A stretch of 64,000 bases of DNA. Origin: Lachnospiraceae bacterium (lineage in GTDB: Bacteria; Bacillota; Clostridia; Lachnospirales; Lachnospiraceae). The position numbers and the translations under genes are program-made. Below, in pieces: positions 8,517 through 18,330 of the stretch. The notes beneath the pieces are model-generated. The model worked only from the letters and a program-made list of their open reading frames with translations. It was not told where the DNA came from and made no database searches. Location of the stretch: positions 1 through 64,000 of the forward strand of contig JAFWDI010000028.1 in assembly GCA_017513125.1 (NCBI GenBank), written 5' to 3'. Within the stretch, counting starts at the first letter, position 1. Every line of letters begins with the position of its first letter.

Positions 8517-9718
8517 TGAAGAAGACAGCGGTCAGAAATCTGAGACTCTGCACGAAAGACTGCCTTTGCCTTTACGTCTGCCCGACCGGGGCGACGGATA
8601 CCGAGGACAGCGTCATCGACGTGAAGAAGTGCATCGGCTGCGGCGTCTGCGCGGACGCGTGCCCCAGCGGGGCGATCAGCATGGTCCCGGAGGAATATCC
8701 TCCGCAGCAGCCGAAGACGGACGCGGTCCGCGCGGTGCTGTATGACCTGGCGCAGCGGAAGTGCGACGGCGAGAAAGCCGCTCTGCAGGCCGCGGAGGCA
8801 GCGGACGCCGACGGCCTGAACCGGCTCATGAAGGCGGTCGCACGGTCCGAAAGGCTCATCGCGGAAGACATCATGCGCGAAGCGGGTTACATGCTGCCCC
8901 AGAGCCGGAACGCGCACGAGCTGCTGGAGGAGCTGATCGCGGATCCTCCGACGGCGGATTTCCCGAAGGAGACAGCGAAGAAGATTTTGGATACGATTCC
9001 GGACAATGAAACGAAGGCGGAATCGAAAACAGAGAGTTCGAAAGGAGAAGGAGCGATGACGAAATGGGTCTGTTCGGTATGCGGTTACGTTTATGAGGGG
9101 GAGCAGCCCCCGGAGAAGTGCCCGCTCTGCGGCCAGCCCGCGGAGAAGTTTAAGAAGGCCGAGGAGCCTGCCGCGGCGGCAAAGAATCCTTACGCGGGGA
9201 CGAAGACCGAAAAGAACCTGCTGGAGGCGTTCGCCGGCGAGTCGATGGCCAGGAACAAATACACTTACTTCGCGTCCGTAGCGAAGAAGGCCGGCTACGA
9301 GCAGATCGCGGCGCTGTTCCTGCAGACCGCGGAGAACGAGAAGGAGCACGCGAAGCTGTGGTTCAAGGCCCTGGGCGAGCTCGGCGACACCGCGGAGAAC
9401 CTTCTGCACGCGGCTGAGGGCGAGAACGCGGAGTGGACCGACATGTACGACCGGATGGCCAGAGAGGCCGAAGAAGAGGGCTTCGCCGAGCTGGCGGAGC
9501 AGTTCCGCGGGGTCGCGGCCATCGAGAAGATGCACGAGGAGCGCTACCGCGCGCTGCTGCGGAACGTGGAGACGAAGCAGGTATTCGAAAAGAGCGGCGT
9601 CACGATCTGGGAATGCCGCAACTGCGGGCATGTCGTCATCGGTACGGCCGCTCCGGAGGTCTGCCCGGTGTGCAAGCACCCTCAGGCGTATTTCGAAGTC
9701 AGAAAAGAAAATTATTGA
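8513..9718 (+). CDS. Ferredoxin-rubredoxin-rubrerythrin-rubredoxin fusion
   Basis: 401 residues. Residues 1-62 form a dicluster-type ferredoxin ([12 protein letters not shown], then [12 protein letters not shown]). Residues 65-180 are helical with an acidic linker. A short rubredoxin-like domain follows ([16 protein letters not shown]; about 185-215), then a rubrerythrin four-helix domain with diiron ligands in [20 protein letters not shown] and EKMHEERY, and a C-terminal rubredoxin pair (CRNCGH, CPVCKH). Rubrerythrins reduce hydrogen peroxide to water using rubredoxin electrons. The ATG overlaps the preceding stop. An in-frame ATG at 9056 has its own strong SD (AAAGGAG at 9041-9047), so a separate 220-residue rubrerythrin may also be made. 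The 3' end overlaps the convergent gene by 7 nt. Confidence 0.9.
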   Translation: MMKKTAVRNLRLCTKDCLCLYVCPTGATDTEDSVIDVKKCIGCGVCADACPSGAISMVPEEYPPQQPKTDAVRAVLYDLAQRKCDGEKAALQAAEAADADGLNRLMKAVARSERLIAEDIMREAGYMLPQSRNAHELLEELIADPPTADFPKETAKKILDTIPDNETKAESKTESSKGEGAMTKWVCSVCGYVYEGEQPPEKCPLCGQPAEKFKKAEEPAAAAKNPYAGTKTEKNLLEAFAGESMARNKYTYFASVAKKAGYEQIAALFLQTAENEKEHAKLWFKALGELGDTAENLLHAAEGENAEWTDMYDRMAREAEEEGFAELAEQFRGVAAIEKMHEERYRALLRNVETKQVFEKSGVTIWECRNCGHVVIGTAAPEVCPVCKHPQAYFEVRKENY

Positions 9719-11703
9719 CCGGTCACGGTCTCGGCGGCGGGAGAGCCTCCCGCCGCGGCATCATCGGCGGGCGCTGCGGTTTCTGCGGCGCCCGTTTCCG
9801 CGTCTGCGGCGCCTTCGGTTTCCGCACTGCCGGCCGCGGATCCGCCGCCGCCCGCGTAATCACGCCCGAACGCGTCCATGATCTCGAGATATTTGTCGAC
9901 GTTCGACCGTCCGTTCCAGGTGATGAACCCGCCGGTCAGGCCCGCGTCGTAGAGCGCGCTGATCTCGCTCGCGATGATCTCCGCGTCGTAGTCCACCACG
10001 GGATCCCAGTGCGGCGTGTCGTACGCCGTGATCCAGGTGCGGTCGACCGCCGGAGTCGGGCACTCGTTCCGGCGCGCGTACGTGTTCCGCGCCCACTCGT
10101 ACAGCTGCCCGTAGGGCTCGGACCAGGTGTCGATCTCGCGGCCCCAGTGATCCGAGTACGGCATCGAGCTGATCACGTCCACGATGTTCGAGATCGCGGG
10201 ATAGTACTGGCCGTAGGCGGTCACGTAGTCGCTCGAGCACTCGCCGAACACGTCGACGGACAGGTACACGCCCTCGCGGTGGAGCATGTCCGCCGCGTAG
10301 TAGAGGAAACTCTGGATGGCTTCGGCCTTCTCCTCGCCGTAGAGATTGTGGAAATCGGCATTGTCCTTCGACATCTGGTAGGACGCTTCGGGGAAGCGCA
10401 CGTAGTCGAACTGGATCTCGTTAAAGCCCATGGTGTCGATGGCTTCCTGAGCGAGGCGGACGTTATAGTACCATGCCTCGCGGCAGAACGCCGAAGGCCA
10501 GCCCGTCGAACCGCCCCACATGATCGTGCATTCGGGGTGATCCTCGGCGAACCAGGAGTCGTTGAAGACGACGATCCGGCCGATCACATACAGACCGGCG
10601 TCGCGCGCCCGCTGCACGGCCGCCTGATAATCCGCGACCTCGTTCAGCGTGCGGTTATTCGCGGACGGGCAGAGCTCCTCCGCGACCTCGGAGTGATAGG
10701 CCAGAACTCCGTCTTTGATATCGATGACGAGCGCGTTTATGCCGCTCGAGAGGGCAATGTCGATATACCGGTCCATATTCCAGACCTCGCCCACGTTCAC
10801 GTAGAGCGTGCGGGCCTCCTCGAGCAGGGGGTTATCCTCGAACGAGGGCTTATCGACCGGCCAGTAGTCCAACTCGCCGGCAGCGCCGCCGTAGAGCTCG
10901 AAGCGGAACGCGCGGTCCGCGTGGATGTCCGCATACTCGGTGTTCACCGCGAGCGCGGCTTCCTCCGTGGGTGCGAGATACTTTCCGAAGACCCAGCCGG
11001 TGATCGGGACGGGCGTCTCCGAGGAGCCGTCCGCGGGGATCCCTTCGGCCGAGACCAGGTACATGTTCACCGAGCCGTCGGGCAGGAGATAATCGTAATC
11101 CTCGATCGTGAGGGCGGTGCCTTTCCGCAGCCAGGAGGCGATCCGCGCGTCCTCGTTATTCTCATAGACCGTGACCGATGTGCGCACGAAGCGTTCGGTC
11201 TCCCGGACCGCGTCCCGCTCGCTCGAGGCCAGAGCGTCTGCAGGGACGAAATACTCGCCGCCGTCATAGGTCACGCGCACGAGATCGGTCGGGGCGGCCT
11301 CGGCTGCGGCACCTTCCGCGGAGTCATCCGAGTCAACGCTGTCCTCTGCGGCTGCTTCCCCGGCTCCGTTTCCGGGCAATACCCATGAGACCGGATGGTC
11401 GAAGTCCTCATCCGTGTAAGTCACCTCGCTTCCGCGCGGCGCGCTCAGCACCGGCAGCATCTGTTCGGACGCGGTCGTCCGGCCGTTCGCCTGTGTCTCC
11501 TCGACGTCGCACAGATCGTACAGTTCCACGGTGTCCGTGTCCGCCGCGAGCCAGGCGGTGCGCGGCGCGGCCTCCGTTTCCCCCGAGGCGTTTCCGGAGC
11601 CTCTGGGCGAGCCGGATCCGCCGCAGGCGGAGAGACCGAGGCAGGCGAGGACCAGCAGAATGATCGCGGGGAAGATGATATGACCGCGGGAGCGATTTTT
11701 CAT
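9712..11703 (-). CDS. Lipoprotein, DUF4015-type putative glycosyl hydrolase
   Basis: 663 residues. A lipoprotein signal ends in LSACG, so the protein should sit on the outer face of the membrane. An acidic low-complexity linker and an SH3-like region ([10 protein letters not shown] near residue 250) follow. A TIM-barrel domain from about 300 to 610 matches the DUF4015 glycosidase-like family: [42 protein letters not shown] and [10 protein letters not shown]. The acidic residues in IDIKDG and DYVRFPE are the likely active site. The C-terminal 50 residues are Ala/Gly/Glu-rich. GGAG precedes the ATG. It is probably a wall or exopolysaccharide hydrolase; its substrate is unknown. Confidence 0.85.
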   Translation of the reverse strand: MKNRSRGHIIFPAIILLVLACLGLSACGGSGSPRGSGNASGETEAAPRTAWLAADTDTVELYDLCDVEETQANGRTTASEQMLPVLSAPRGSEVTYTDEDFDHPVSWVLPGNGAGEAAAEDSVDSDDSAEGAAAEAAPTDLVRVTYDGGEYFVPADALASSERDAVRETERFVRTSVTVYENNEDARIASWLRKGTALTIEDYDYLLPDGSVNMYLVSAEGIPADGSSETPVPITGWVFGKYLAPTEEAALAVNTEYADIHADRAFRFELYGGAAGELDYWPVDKPSFEDNPLLEEARTLYVNVGEVWNMDRYIDIALSSGINALVIDIKDGVLAYHSEVAEELCPSANNRTLNEVADYQAAVQRARDAGLYVIGRIVVFNDSWFAEDHPECTIMWGGSTGWPSAFCREAWYYNVRLAQEAIDTMGFNEIQFDYVRFPEASYQMSKDNADFHNLYGEEKAEAIQSFLYYAADMLHREGVYLSVDVFGECSSDYVTAYGQYYPAISNIVDVISSMPYSDHWGREIDTWSEPYGQLYEWARNTYARRNECPTPAVDRTWITAYDTPHWDPVVDYDAEIIASEISALYDAGLTGGFITWNGRSNVDKYLEIMDAFGRDYAGGGGSAAGSAETEGAADAETGAAETAAPADDAAAGGSPAAETVTGQ

Positions 11704-11755
11704 GACGTTTCTCCTTCATTCGGGCCGCAGGGAGCGGCAGTGTTTTACCGCGTCT

Positions 11756-11784
11756 ATTCTATGCGCTTTTTACATATTTGTAAA
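11756..11784 (-). promoter_or_regulatory. Promoter of the DUF4015 lipoprotein gene
   Basis: On the minus strand TTTACA (11784-11779), 17-bp spacer, TAGAAT (11761-11756). The leader of about 45 nt contains AAGGAG before the ATG. Confidence 0.7.
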
Positions 11785-11862
11785 ACACAGGAGACCTTCT
11801 TTTCCTCATATCCGGGCGTCTTCGGCGCTGCCCGCCAGACATGTGTCCGTCCGCGGTTCTTG

Positions 11863-11871
11863 TGCTATAAT
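11863..11871 (+). promoter_or_regulatory. Extended -10 promoter placing transcription start at the flippase ATG
   Basis: TGCTATAAT (11863-11871) is a perfect extended -10. It ends 10 nt before the ATG at 11882, so the transcript would have a leader of only 3-4 nt and no ribosome site. Confidence 0.65.
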
Positions 11872-11881
11872 ACAAATCGCT

Positions 11882-13006
11882 ATGGGAGAGACCGCGACCA
11901 CATCGAAAAAACGAAGATGGCTCACCGTGCTGTTCGTGGCATTGAACATTGCCGTGATCGCATGGACCGCCGTGCGCGAATTCCGCGGCGGACAGGGCGC
12001 CGGGCACATCTCGGAGCTCACGGTCCGCTGGCAGTATCTGATTCCCGCTGCGCTCTGCATGGCCGGCTCACTGGCTGCGGAGATCGCGAAATACATGGTC
12101 ATTATGAAGAAGACCTGCGGTTTCGTCCACCCGAAGCTCTGTGCGCAGACGGTCCTTCTGGGCCGCTACTACGATAACATCACGCCCTCGGGCATCGGCG
12201 GCCAGCCTTTCCAGATCTATTACATGAAGAAGAACGGGATCCCTGCGGCCCAGAGCGCTTCGACGCCGATCGCGGGCTTCCTGTCCATGCAGTACGCGTT
12301 CATCATCATCGCGATCCTCTGTGCGGTCTTCGGGGGACATTTCATCGGGTCCGACGCGGTGCGGATCGCGTCTTACATCGGTATCGTCTGCTATTCGCTG
12401 TTCCCGACCGTGATTCTGTTTTTCACGTTCTTCCCGGCGTTTTCCGAGCGGCTGACCCTGCTCATCACCGGCCTGCTGGCCAGACTGCGGATCGTGAAGG
12501 ACCGCGATGAGGCGGAAGAGCGCTTCGTGGGACATGTCCGCGGCTACTGCGAGTCGCTGCGCGGGCTGATCCGCCACGTGAGCCTGCTGCTGGCCGTGCT
12601 CGGTCTGGCCCTCGTATATCAGGCGGCGCTGATGTGCGTGCCGTTTTTCGTGGTCCGCGCGTTCGGCGGGGACGTGCCCTTCGTGCAGTGTTTCGTCACG
12701 ACGGTCACGATCTACGCCGCGATCACGTTCATCCCCACCCCGGGCAATGCCGGCGCCGCGGAAGGCGTGTTCTATGCGGTGTTCTCGTCCTTGTCCGGCG
12801 GGCATGTGTTCTGGGCCATGCTGGTCTGGCGCTTCATCATCTATTACGTGTATATCGTATACGGTATATTGCATTATCTGGTCACACACATCCGCCGGAA
12901 GCTGTGCGGAGACAGGCGGCCGGCGGAAGACCGCGGCGGCGCGGATGTGCCTGCAGCCGCCCCGGAAGACGGGCTTTCGGCTGAACGCGAAGGAGAGACA
13001 TCATGA
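11882..13006 (+). CDS. Flippase-like lysylphosphatidylglycerol-synthase TM family protein (UPF0104)
   Basis: 374 residues with about 8 membrane segments. It has the family hallmarks TPSGIGGQPFQIYYM (about residues 100-115) and PTPGNAGAAEG (about 285-295). It corresponds to the membrane half of MprF-type proteins without the lysyl-transferase domain. Members move lipids or glycolipids across the membrane. It heads an operon with a family-4 glycosyltransferase and an esterase-fold protein (ATGA overlap with the next gene), so a role in glycolipid export is inferred. The charged C-terminal tail of about 40 residues is low complexity. The start is chosen because the -10 box lies directly upstream; longer in-frame starts would lie upstream of the promoter. 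Confidence 0.85.
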   Translation: MGETATTSKKRRWLTVLFVALNIAVIAWTAVREFRGGQGAGHISELTVRWQYLIPAALCMAGSLAAEIAKYMVIMKKTCGFVHPKLCAQTVLLGRYYDNITPSGIGGQPFQIYYMKKNGIPAAQSASTPIAGFLSMQYAFIIIAILCAVFGGHFIGSDAVRIASYIGIVCYSLFPTVILFFTFFPAFSERLTLLITGLLARLRIVKDRDEAEERFVGHVRGYCESLRGLIRHVSLLLAVLGLALVYQAALMCVPFFVVRAFGGDVPFVQCFVTTVTIYAAITFIPTPGNAGAAEGVFYAVFSSLSGGHVFWAMLVWRFIIYYVYIVYGILHYLVTHIRRKLCGDRRPAEDRGGADVPAAAPEDGLSAEREGETS

Positions 13007-14262
13007 GAGAGCAGGGCGGAGAAAACAGAAAACGCCGCATGCGCATCGGGATCTTCCAGGACGCGTTCTTCCCGATGATCGACGGCGTCGTCGAAGTGGT
13101 CGATCACTACGCGCGCGAGATGCAGCGGTACGCGGATGTGACCGTGGTCGTCCCGGAGGTCCCGGGCGAACCTTTCGACGACAGCGCACTGCCTTATCGG
13201 GTGCTGCGCTGCCGGGCTCTGCGCGTGCCGGTGCTGGATTACTGTCTGCCGGTCCCGCTGCTGGACCCTGCGTTCCTGCGGAAGCTCCGCGCGATGCGGT
13301 TCGACCTCGTGCACATCCACTCGCCGTTCACGCTGGGTGCGCTCGGCGTGCGGTACGCGAAGAGGCGCCGTATCCCGGTGATCGGGACCATGCATACGCA
13401 GTTTAAGCGCGATTTTCAGCGCGCGGTGAAGAGCGGGACGCTGGCGTCGCTCATGACGCGCGTCCTGGTCGGAACGTTCCGGCGCTGCGACGAGTGCTGG
13501 GCGGTGAATGCCGCCATGGCCCGCCTCTATCACGCGGAGTACGGTTATCCGGAGTTCCCGGGCGTGATGCGAAACGCCACGGACATGCGCCCGGTCGCGG
13601 ATGAGGCGGCGGCCCGCAGGCGCGCGGAGGAGGCCTTCGGGCTCGGCCCGGACGAGTTCGTGCTGTTGTTCGTGGGACGGCTGAACGATCTGAAGAACGT
13701 CTTCCTGATCGCGAAGAGCCTCCGGTACGTGAAGGAGCGCGCGAGGAGGCCGTTCCGGATGCTGTTTATCGGGACGGGCCAGGACGAGCGGCGGCTACGG
13801 GCGCTGATCCGGCAGAGCGGGGCGGAGCGGGAGACCGTCTTCGCCGGGAGCGTGGCGGACCGCGAACTGCTGGCCGCGGCGTACGCGCGGGCGGACCTGA
13901 TGCTGTTTCCTTCGCTCTATGACGCGTCCTCGCTCGTGCAGATCGAGGCTGCCTCGCAGGGCACCCCGGCGCTGTACGTGCGCGGGGCGGTGACCGCGGA
14001 CACGGTGACCGCGGCGGATCCGACGGATGCCCGGCCGGACGAAGAGGATGACGATATCGATCTCATCAACGGCTTTATCGCGGACAATGCCCCCGGGCCC
14101 TACGCTGAGGCTATCCTCGCATTGATGGGGGATCCGGAGTGCGTGCGCGCGGCCGGAGAGAACGCGCGCAGGGACCTCTGGGTCTCGTGGGAGGATGTGA
14201 TGCGGGAAGTGTACGGCCGCTACCGGCATATCGTGCGGGAATACCGCCTGAAGGGACGGTGA
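13003..14262 (+). CDS. Family 4 glycosyltransferase (GT-B fold)
   Basis: 419 residues. The N-terminal acceptor domain (MRIGIFQDAFFPMIDGV, DLVHIHSPFTLGALG, PVIGTMHTQF) is followed by the nucleotide-sugar domain (LLFVGRLNDLKN, LFIGTGQDE, ADLMLFPSLYDASSLVQIEAASQGTPAL). The usual EX7E element appears as DX7E, because the first acid is Asp. Members use UDP- or GDP-sugars to glycosylate lipids at the inner membrane face. Coupling to the flippase gene by a 4-nt overlap suggests that one makes and the other moves the same glycolipid. An acidic insertion (DARPDEEDDDIDL) near residue 350 looks lineage-specific. Confidence 0.9.
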   Translation: MREQGGENRKRRMRIGIFQDAFFPMIDGVVEVVDHYAREMQRYADVTVVVPEVPGEPFDDSALPYRVLRCRALRVPVLDYCLPVPLLDPAFLRKLRAMRFDLVHIHSPFTLGALGVRYAKRRRIPVIGTMHTQFKRDFQRAVKSGTLASLMTRVLVGTFRRCDECWAVNAAMARLYHAEYGYPEFPGVMRNATDMRPVADEAAARRRAEEAFGLGPDEFVLLFVGRLNDLKNVFLIAKSLRYVKERARRPFRMLFIGTGQDERRLRALIRQSGAERETVFAGSVADRELLAAAYARADLMLFPSLYDASSLVQIEAASQGTPALYVRGAVTADTVTAADPTDARPDEEDDDIDLINGFIADNAPGPYAEAILALMGDPECVRAAGENARRDLWVSWEDVMREVYGRYRHIVREYRLKGR

Positions 14263-14951
14263 GGGTATTGAGAACGGAACCTGAGATCTTTACCGCGGGA
14301 GGCCTGACCGCGGCGCTGTACCGGGCGGACGAGGCCGGTCAGCCCCTGATCGTCCTGAACACGCTGAAAGACGAAGTGAGTTCCGTCGTGCGGGCGATGG
14401 CGGAGATCGGAACGCCGGACTGCAGCTTGCTGGCGGTCGGTGTTCCGGACTGGAACCGCGACATGACGCCCTGGCACTGCCCGCCGGTCTTCCGGGGCGG
14501 CGACGAGTATGCGGGCGGAGCGGATGACTATCTGAGACTTCTGCTGGACGCGGTCATCCCGGAGACTCTTGACCGGCTCGGCGGAGCTCCGCGCTTCACC
14601 GGTATCGCCGGCTACTCGCTGGCGGGGCTGTTCGCATTGTTTGCATTATACCGCAGCGGCGCGTTCGCCCGCGCGGCGAGCATGTCCGGATCGCTGTGGT
14701 TCCCCGGATTTACCGAATATGCCGGGGAACATGAGCCCGTGAGGCGGCCGGACCGGGTCTATCTGTCGCTCGGCGACCGCGAGGCCGCGACCCGGAACCC
14801 GCATTTAAAGACCGTCGCGGAAAATACCGCGGCGGCCGAAGATCTGTTTCGAAAGATGGGAGCGGAAGTGATCCAGGAGACGAACCCGGGAAATCATTTT
14901 CGGGACGCCGCTCTGCGCAGCGCGAAGGGAATCCGCGCGCTTCTCATCTGA
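14259..14951 (+). CDS. Esterase-D-like alpha/beta hydrolase
   Basis: About 230 residues. The nucleophile elbow GYSLAG (Ser near residue 120), IVLNTLKDE, the aromatic SLWFPGF loop and a late GNHF (candidate catalytic His) fit the putative-esterase (Fes/EstD) fold. There is no signal peptide, so it is cytosolic. The start is uncertain: GTG at 14259 overlaps the glycosyltransferase stop (GTGA), while TTG at 14268 is also in frame. The spacing of the purine stretch is poor for both, and translational coupling favours the GTG. It may hydrolyse an ester on the sugar or lipid handled by this operon, but that is only positional inference. Confidence 0.75.
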   Translation: MRVLRTEPEIFTAGGLTAALYRADEAGQPLIVLNTLKDEVSSVVRAMAEIGTPDCSLLAVGVPDWNRDMTPWHCPPVFRGGDEYAGGADDYLRLLLDAVIPETLDRLGGAPRFTGIAGYSLAGLFALFALYRSGAFARAASMSGSLWFPGFTEYAGEHEPVRRPDRVYLSLGDREAATRNPHLKTVAENTAAAEDLFRKMGAEVIQETNPGNHFRDAALRSAKGIRALLI

Positions 14952-14954
14952 AAG

Positions 14955-15956
14955 TCATTTTCCTTTCCAGAACCGGTGGATCCAGCTCTGCGCGAACGCG
15001 GTGGCGTTCGCAGTGCCGGCCAGGTCATCGGGCGCGCACAGCCCGTAGCAGTTCGCGGCGGTCGCACGGATCCTGCGCTTCGGGTCGACGAACGCGGAGA
15101 CGCTCTTATGCACCGCGCAGCCTTCCTCGGGCAGGAACCAGTAATCCTTCGTATTCGGATAATACATCCTCACCCGGCCGTCGAAGCAGGGGAGCGTGAG
15201 AGCGAGCTCGCTGCCGGAGGCTTCCATGCTGCAGCCGCAGTCCTCCAGACGGGTGTGCCCCGGGAACTCAATGTCGGAACGGAAGAGGAGCCGTGAGCAG
15301 GCATGGCCCGCGCCGGCATCGTTCGCATCGTCATCACCCGCACAGCATCCGCACAGCTCGAACCGCCCTTCCATCCACTGCGGGATCCGCAGCAGCGCGG
15401 TCAGCTCGCTCATACCCTTCACGTCCTCGAGATTATGCAGCAGCAGGAAATGCTCCAGCCGCGGATCCTCCGAATACAGATACTCCTCATAGACCTGGAT
15501 CAGCTCTCCGCCGCCGAAGAGATCCTCGCGGTCGATCCCGAGGAAGCGCTCCAGCGTTTTCTGCTTCAGGTTTTCGACGCCAAGCAGTTTCTTATACGGA
15601 CGGACGCATTTCAGCAGGTCAATGCTCTCTTTTCCCGCGAACGGATCGCCCAGCCCGTACCGCGACATGCGCTCCTGCAGGAAGGGGATGTCGAAGCGGT
15701 CTCCGTTAAAATGCACGACCGTCGAAAACCCGCGCAGCAGGTCCGCGAACGTCCGAAGCACGTCGCACTCGGCCCGGCGGTCGTCGGCGAAATACAGCCG
15801 CAGCTGCCATTCGCCGTCCTCGAACCACGAACAGCCGATCAGATAGACCGCGGCATAGCGCGGGTTCAGACCGGTGCTTTCGATATCGAAAAACAGCTGC
15901 CCGGGTCCCGCGCAGCTTCCGTTCAATGCCGTGAATGTCTCTTCGTGGATCTTCAT
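14955..15956 (-). CDS. YprB-type ribonuclease H-like 3'-5' exonuclease domain protein
   Basis: 333 residues. The DEDD exonuclease residues are visible: D and E in FFDIESTGLNP (about residues 24-26), D in HFNGDRFDIPF and D in LHNLEDVKGM. This is the RNase_H_2/YprB family common in Firmicutes, with unknown nucleic-acid substrate. A Cys-rich C-terminal part follows (CGCCAGDD, EDCGCSME). A TATAAT box lies 8 nt before the ATG at 15956, so the more upstream in-frame ATG (15965) overlaps the promoter and cannot be used. There is no ribosome site, and a leaderless mRNA is predicted. Confidence 0.85.
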   Translation of the reverse strand: MKIHEETFTALNGSCAGPGQLFFDIESTGLNPRYAAVYLIGCSWFEDGEWQLRLYFADDRRAECDVLRTFADLLRGFSTVVHFNGDRFDIPFLQERMSRYGLGDPFAGKESIDLLKCVRPYKKLLGVENLKQKTLERFLGIDREDLFGGGELIQVYEEYLYSEDPRLEHFLLLHNLEDVKGMSELTALLRIPQWMEGRFELCGCCAGDDDANDAGAGHACSRLLFRSDIEFPGHTRLEDCGCSMEASGSELALTLPCFDGRVRMYYPNTKDYWFLPEEGCAVHKSVSAFVDPKRRIRATAANCYGLCAPDDLAGTANATAFAQSWIHRFWKGK

Positions 15957-15963
15957 GGGGACC

Positions 15964-15993
15964 ATTATAGCTCAAATCTATACGAAATGCCAA
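15964..15993 (-). promoter_or_regulatory. Promoter giving a leaderless transcript for the YprB-like gene
   Basis: On the minus strand TTGGCA (15993-15988), 18-bp spacer, TATAAT (15969-15964). Position +1 is expected at about 15957, one base before the ATG. Confidence 0.8.
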
Positions 15994-16009
15994 AATATCG
16001 GGCGGAATC

Positions 16010-16038
16010 TTGTTCACATACACCAGATATGGTATTAT
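16010..16038 (+). promoter_or_regulatory. Promoter of the ruvA-ruvB region
   Basis: TTGTTC (16010-16015), 17-bp spacer, TATTAT (16033-16038). A leader of about 98 nt precedes ruvA. Confidence 0.7.
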
Positions 16039-16142
16039 CTAGCGAGCATGGGCGCATGGGCCCTGACAGGCGCGGCGGCACGTAAGGCCGCACGCCGGGC
16101 GGGGCCTCGGCCGTGCAAATGAAGGTTTCGGGAGCATTGACC

Positions 16143-16760
16143 ATGATCGAGTCGGTACGCGGAGAACTGTTATACGCGACGGAGGACAGCGCGGTCGTCG
16201 AGTGCGGCGGCATCGGATACGCGGTGCTCATGCCTGCTTCGTCGCTCGCGGATCTGCCCCAGCCGGGGAACGAGGTCCGCCTCCACACGCACCTGTCCGT
16301 CACGCAGGACGACATCCGCCTGTTCGGGTTTTTCACGCGCGACGAGCTCGAGATCTTCCGCATGCTGATCGGCGTGAGCGGGATCGGCCCGAAGATCGCG
16401 CTTTCGGTGCTCTCGACGCTGCCGCCCGACGACCTGCGCTTCGCGGTCCTCTCGGACGACGTGAAGGCGATCAGCTCGGCCCCCGGTATCGGGAAGAAGG
16501 GCGCGCAGAAGATCATCCTGGACCTGAAGGATAAGATGGACCTGCAGGACGCTTTCGAGAAGCGCGGCGAGCACGCGCAGTCGGGCGCCGGCCCGGCTGT
16601 CCACGCGGAGGACGCCGTGGCTGAGGCGGTGCAGGCATTGACCGCGCTCGGCTACTCCTCGACCGAGGCGTTCCGCGCGGTGCGCAGCCTCGAGATCCCG
16701 GAAGACGCGGACGTCGAGGCGATCCTGAAGATGGCACTGAAGAAGCTGGCGCTGTTCTGA
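16143..16760 (+). CDS. ruvA: Holliday junction branch migration protein RuvA
   Basis: 205 residues. The N-terminal OB domain (MIESVRGELLYATEDSAVVE), the helix-hairpin-helix pair typical of RuvA (LIGVSGIGPKIALSVLS and SSAPGIGKKGAQKIILDLKDK) and the small C-terminal domain that contacts RuvB (ALTALGYSSTEAFRAV, last ~45 residues) are all present. It tetramerises on four-way DNA junctions and loads RuvB. ATG at 16143 fits the family start and follows GGGAG; an in-frame ATG 30 bases earlier is less likely. ruvB follows 54 nt later. No ruvC is adjacent. Confidence 0.97.
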   Translation: MIESVRGELLYATEDSAVVECGGIGYAVLMPASSLADLPQPGNEVRLHTHLSVTQDDIRLFGFFTRDELEIFRMLIGVSGIGPKIALSVLSTLPPDDLRFAVLSDDVKAISSAPGIGKKGAQKIILDLKDKMDLQDAFEKRGEHAQSGAGPAVHAEDAVAEAVQALTALGYSSTEAFRAVRSLEIPEDADVEAILKMALKKLALF

Positions 16761-16814
16761 CCGCGTGAAGGCGTCGGCATGGAGCGATCCGTAATCAATA
16801 GGAGATATTGATTT

Positions 16815-17867
16815 ATGGCAGGTAAGATCATCACCACAGAGCGCACGGACGAGGATATCTCGATCGAGAACCACCTCCGGCCGCAGCGCCTGAAAGACTA
16901 TATCGGACAGCAGAAGGCGAAGGATACCATCGGCGTCTACATCGAAGCAGCCAAAAAGCGCGGAGAGAGCCTGGACCACGTTCTGCTGTACGGCCCTCCA
17001 GGCCTGGGTAAGACCACGCTCGCGGGCATCATCGCGAACGAGATGGGCGTCGACATGAAGATCACGGCGGGTCCCGCCATCGAGAAGCCCGGCGAGATGG
17101 CTGCCATCCTGAATAACCTGAAGGAAGGCGACGTCCTCTTCGTCGACGAGGTCCACCGCCTGAACCGCCAGGTCGAAGAGGTCCTCTACCCGGCGATGGA
17201 AGACTACGCGATCGACATCGTGATCGGAAAGGGCGCTTCCGCCCGGTCCATCCGGCTGGAGCTCCCGCACTTTACGCTGATCGGCGCGACCACGCGCGCG
17301 GGCATGCTGACCGCTCCGCTGCGCGACCGCTTCGGAGTGGTGCACCGCCTGGAATATTACGACGTGTCCGATCTGCAGAAGATCATCACGCGTTCGGCCG
17401 CGGTGCTGAACGTGGAGATCGACCCGGACGGCGCGGCGCAGATCGCGGCCCGTTCACGCGGCACGCCCCGTCTGGCGAACCGCCTGCTGAAGCGTGTCCG
17501 CGACTTCGCGCAGGTCCAGTACGACGGCCGCATCACGGCGGAGGTCGTGGATTATGCGCTGGACGTTCTGGATGTGGATAAGGCCGGCCTGGACCGCATG
17601 GACCGCCGCGTTCTGGACGCCGTCATCTCGAAGTTCGGCGGAGGCCCCGTCGGCCTCGAAACGCTCGCGACGGCGCTCTCGGAGGACGTCGGCACGCTCG
17701 AGGACGTCTGCGAGCCCTACCTGATCCAGCGCGGCTTCCTGGTCCGTACGCAGCGCGGGCGCATGGCGACCCCGGCGGCCTACCGTCATCTGGGCATTCC
17801 GTACGACGAGGGCGCTTCGGACCGTGCCGGCGCCGCCGACGGCCAGATCCGCTTCGAGGATCTTTGA
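16815..17867 (+). CDS. ruvB: Holliday junction DNA helicase RuvB
   Basis: 350 residues, standard size. The AAA+ ATPase has Walker [12 protein letters not shown] (about 62-70), Walker [11 protein letters not shown], sensor GATTRAG and arginine finger region [10 protein letters not shown]. The C-terminal winged helix ([32 protein letters not shown]) binds DNA. As a hexameric motor it drives branch migration with RuvA. AGGAGAT 9 nt before the ATG supports the start. The last ~20 residues ([13 protein letters not shown]) are an extra tail. Probably one transcript with ruvA. Confidence 0.98.
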   Translation: MAGKIITTERTDEDISIENHLRPQRLKDYIGQQKAKDTIGVYIEAAKKRGESLDHVLLYGPPGLGKTTLAGIIANEMGVDMKITAGPAIEKPGEMAAILNNLKEGDVLFVDEVHRLNRQVEEVLYPAMEDYAIDIVIGKGASARSIRLELPHFTLIGATTRAGMLTAPLRDRFGVVHRLEYYDVSDLQKIITRSAAVLNVEIDPDGAAQIAARSRGTPRLANRLLKRVRDFAQVQYDGRITAEVVDYALDVLDVDKAGLDRMDRRVLDAVISKFGGGPVGLETLATALSEDVGTLEDVCEPYLIQRGFLVRTQRGRMATPAAYRHLGIPYDEGASDRAGAADGQIRFEDL

Positions 17868-17964
17868 CCGGCGCATCCGGACCGCGGCACCGGCCGCAGC
17901 TGTGAGATAATCGTGAGAGATCCATGGGGATTTCCATAAGACATCAGATATCGGGGAGTGTATT

Positions 17965-18330
17965 ATGGCAGAGAAAAACTACGCGGAAGTGATCATCGGC
18001 GGAAAAGTCATCACGATCGGCGGAAAACAGGACGAAGAGTATCTGCGCAAGGTCGCGTCGTACCTGAACGGGAAGATCGAAGCCCTTCAGAAGAAAGGCG
18101 CCTTTAAGCGCCTCGACCCGGATACCCGCGCGATTCTGACCGAGCTGAACGTGTGCGACGACTATTTCGACACGCTCGACCGCCTCGAAGACGCGAACCG
18201 CCACGTCGCGGAGCTGCAGGAACAGGTCTACGAGCTGAAACATGAGCTCGCCGCGACCCAGATGAAGAAAGAGAACATCGAGAAAGAACTCTCGAAGGCG
18301 CAGGAGCGTCTGAGAAGGGCAGGATATTGA
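17965..18330 (+). CDS. zapA: Cell division protein ZapA
   Basis: 121 residues. The N-terminal ZapA domain (VIIGGKVITIGGKQDEEYLRKVASYLNGKI) is followed by a coiled coil (AELQEQVYELKHELAATQMKKENIEKEL) that mediates tetramerisation. ZapA bundles FtsZ filaments in the division ring. Its stop overlaps the TTG start of the FtsW/RodA-like gene, tying it to septal wall synthesis. ftsZ itself lies about 26 kb downstream in this window. Confidence 0.93.
   Translation: MAEKNYAEVIIGGKVITIGGKQDEEYLRKVASYLNGKIEALQKKGAFKRLDPDTRAILTELNVCDDYFDTLDRLEDANRHVAELQEQVYELKHELAATQMKKENIEKELSKAQERLRRAGY

Noticed and set aside
9433..11388. 651-codon plus-strand frame through the DUF4015 lipoprotein gene
   Set aside because: Arg/Val/Asp-biased shadow; the minus-strand frame has a lipobox and family motifs.
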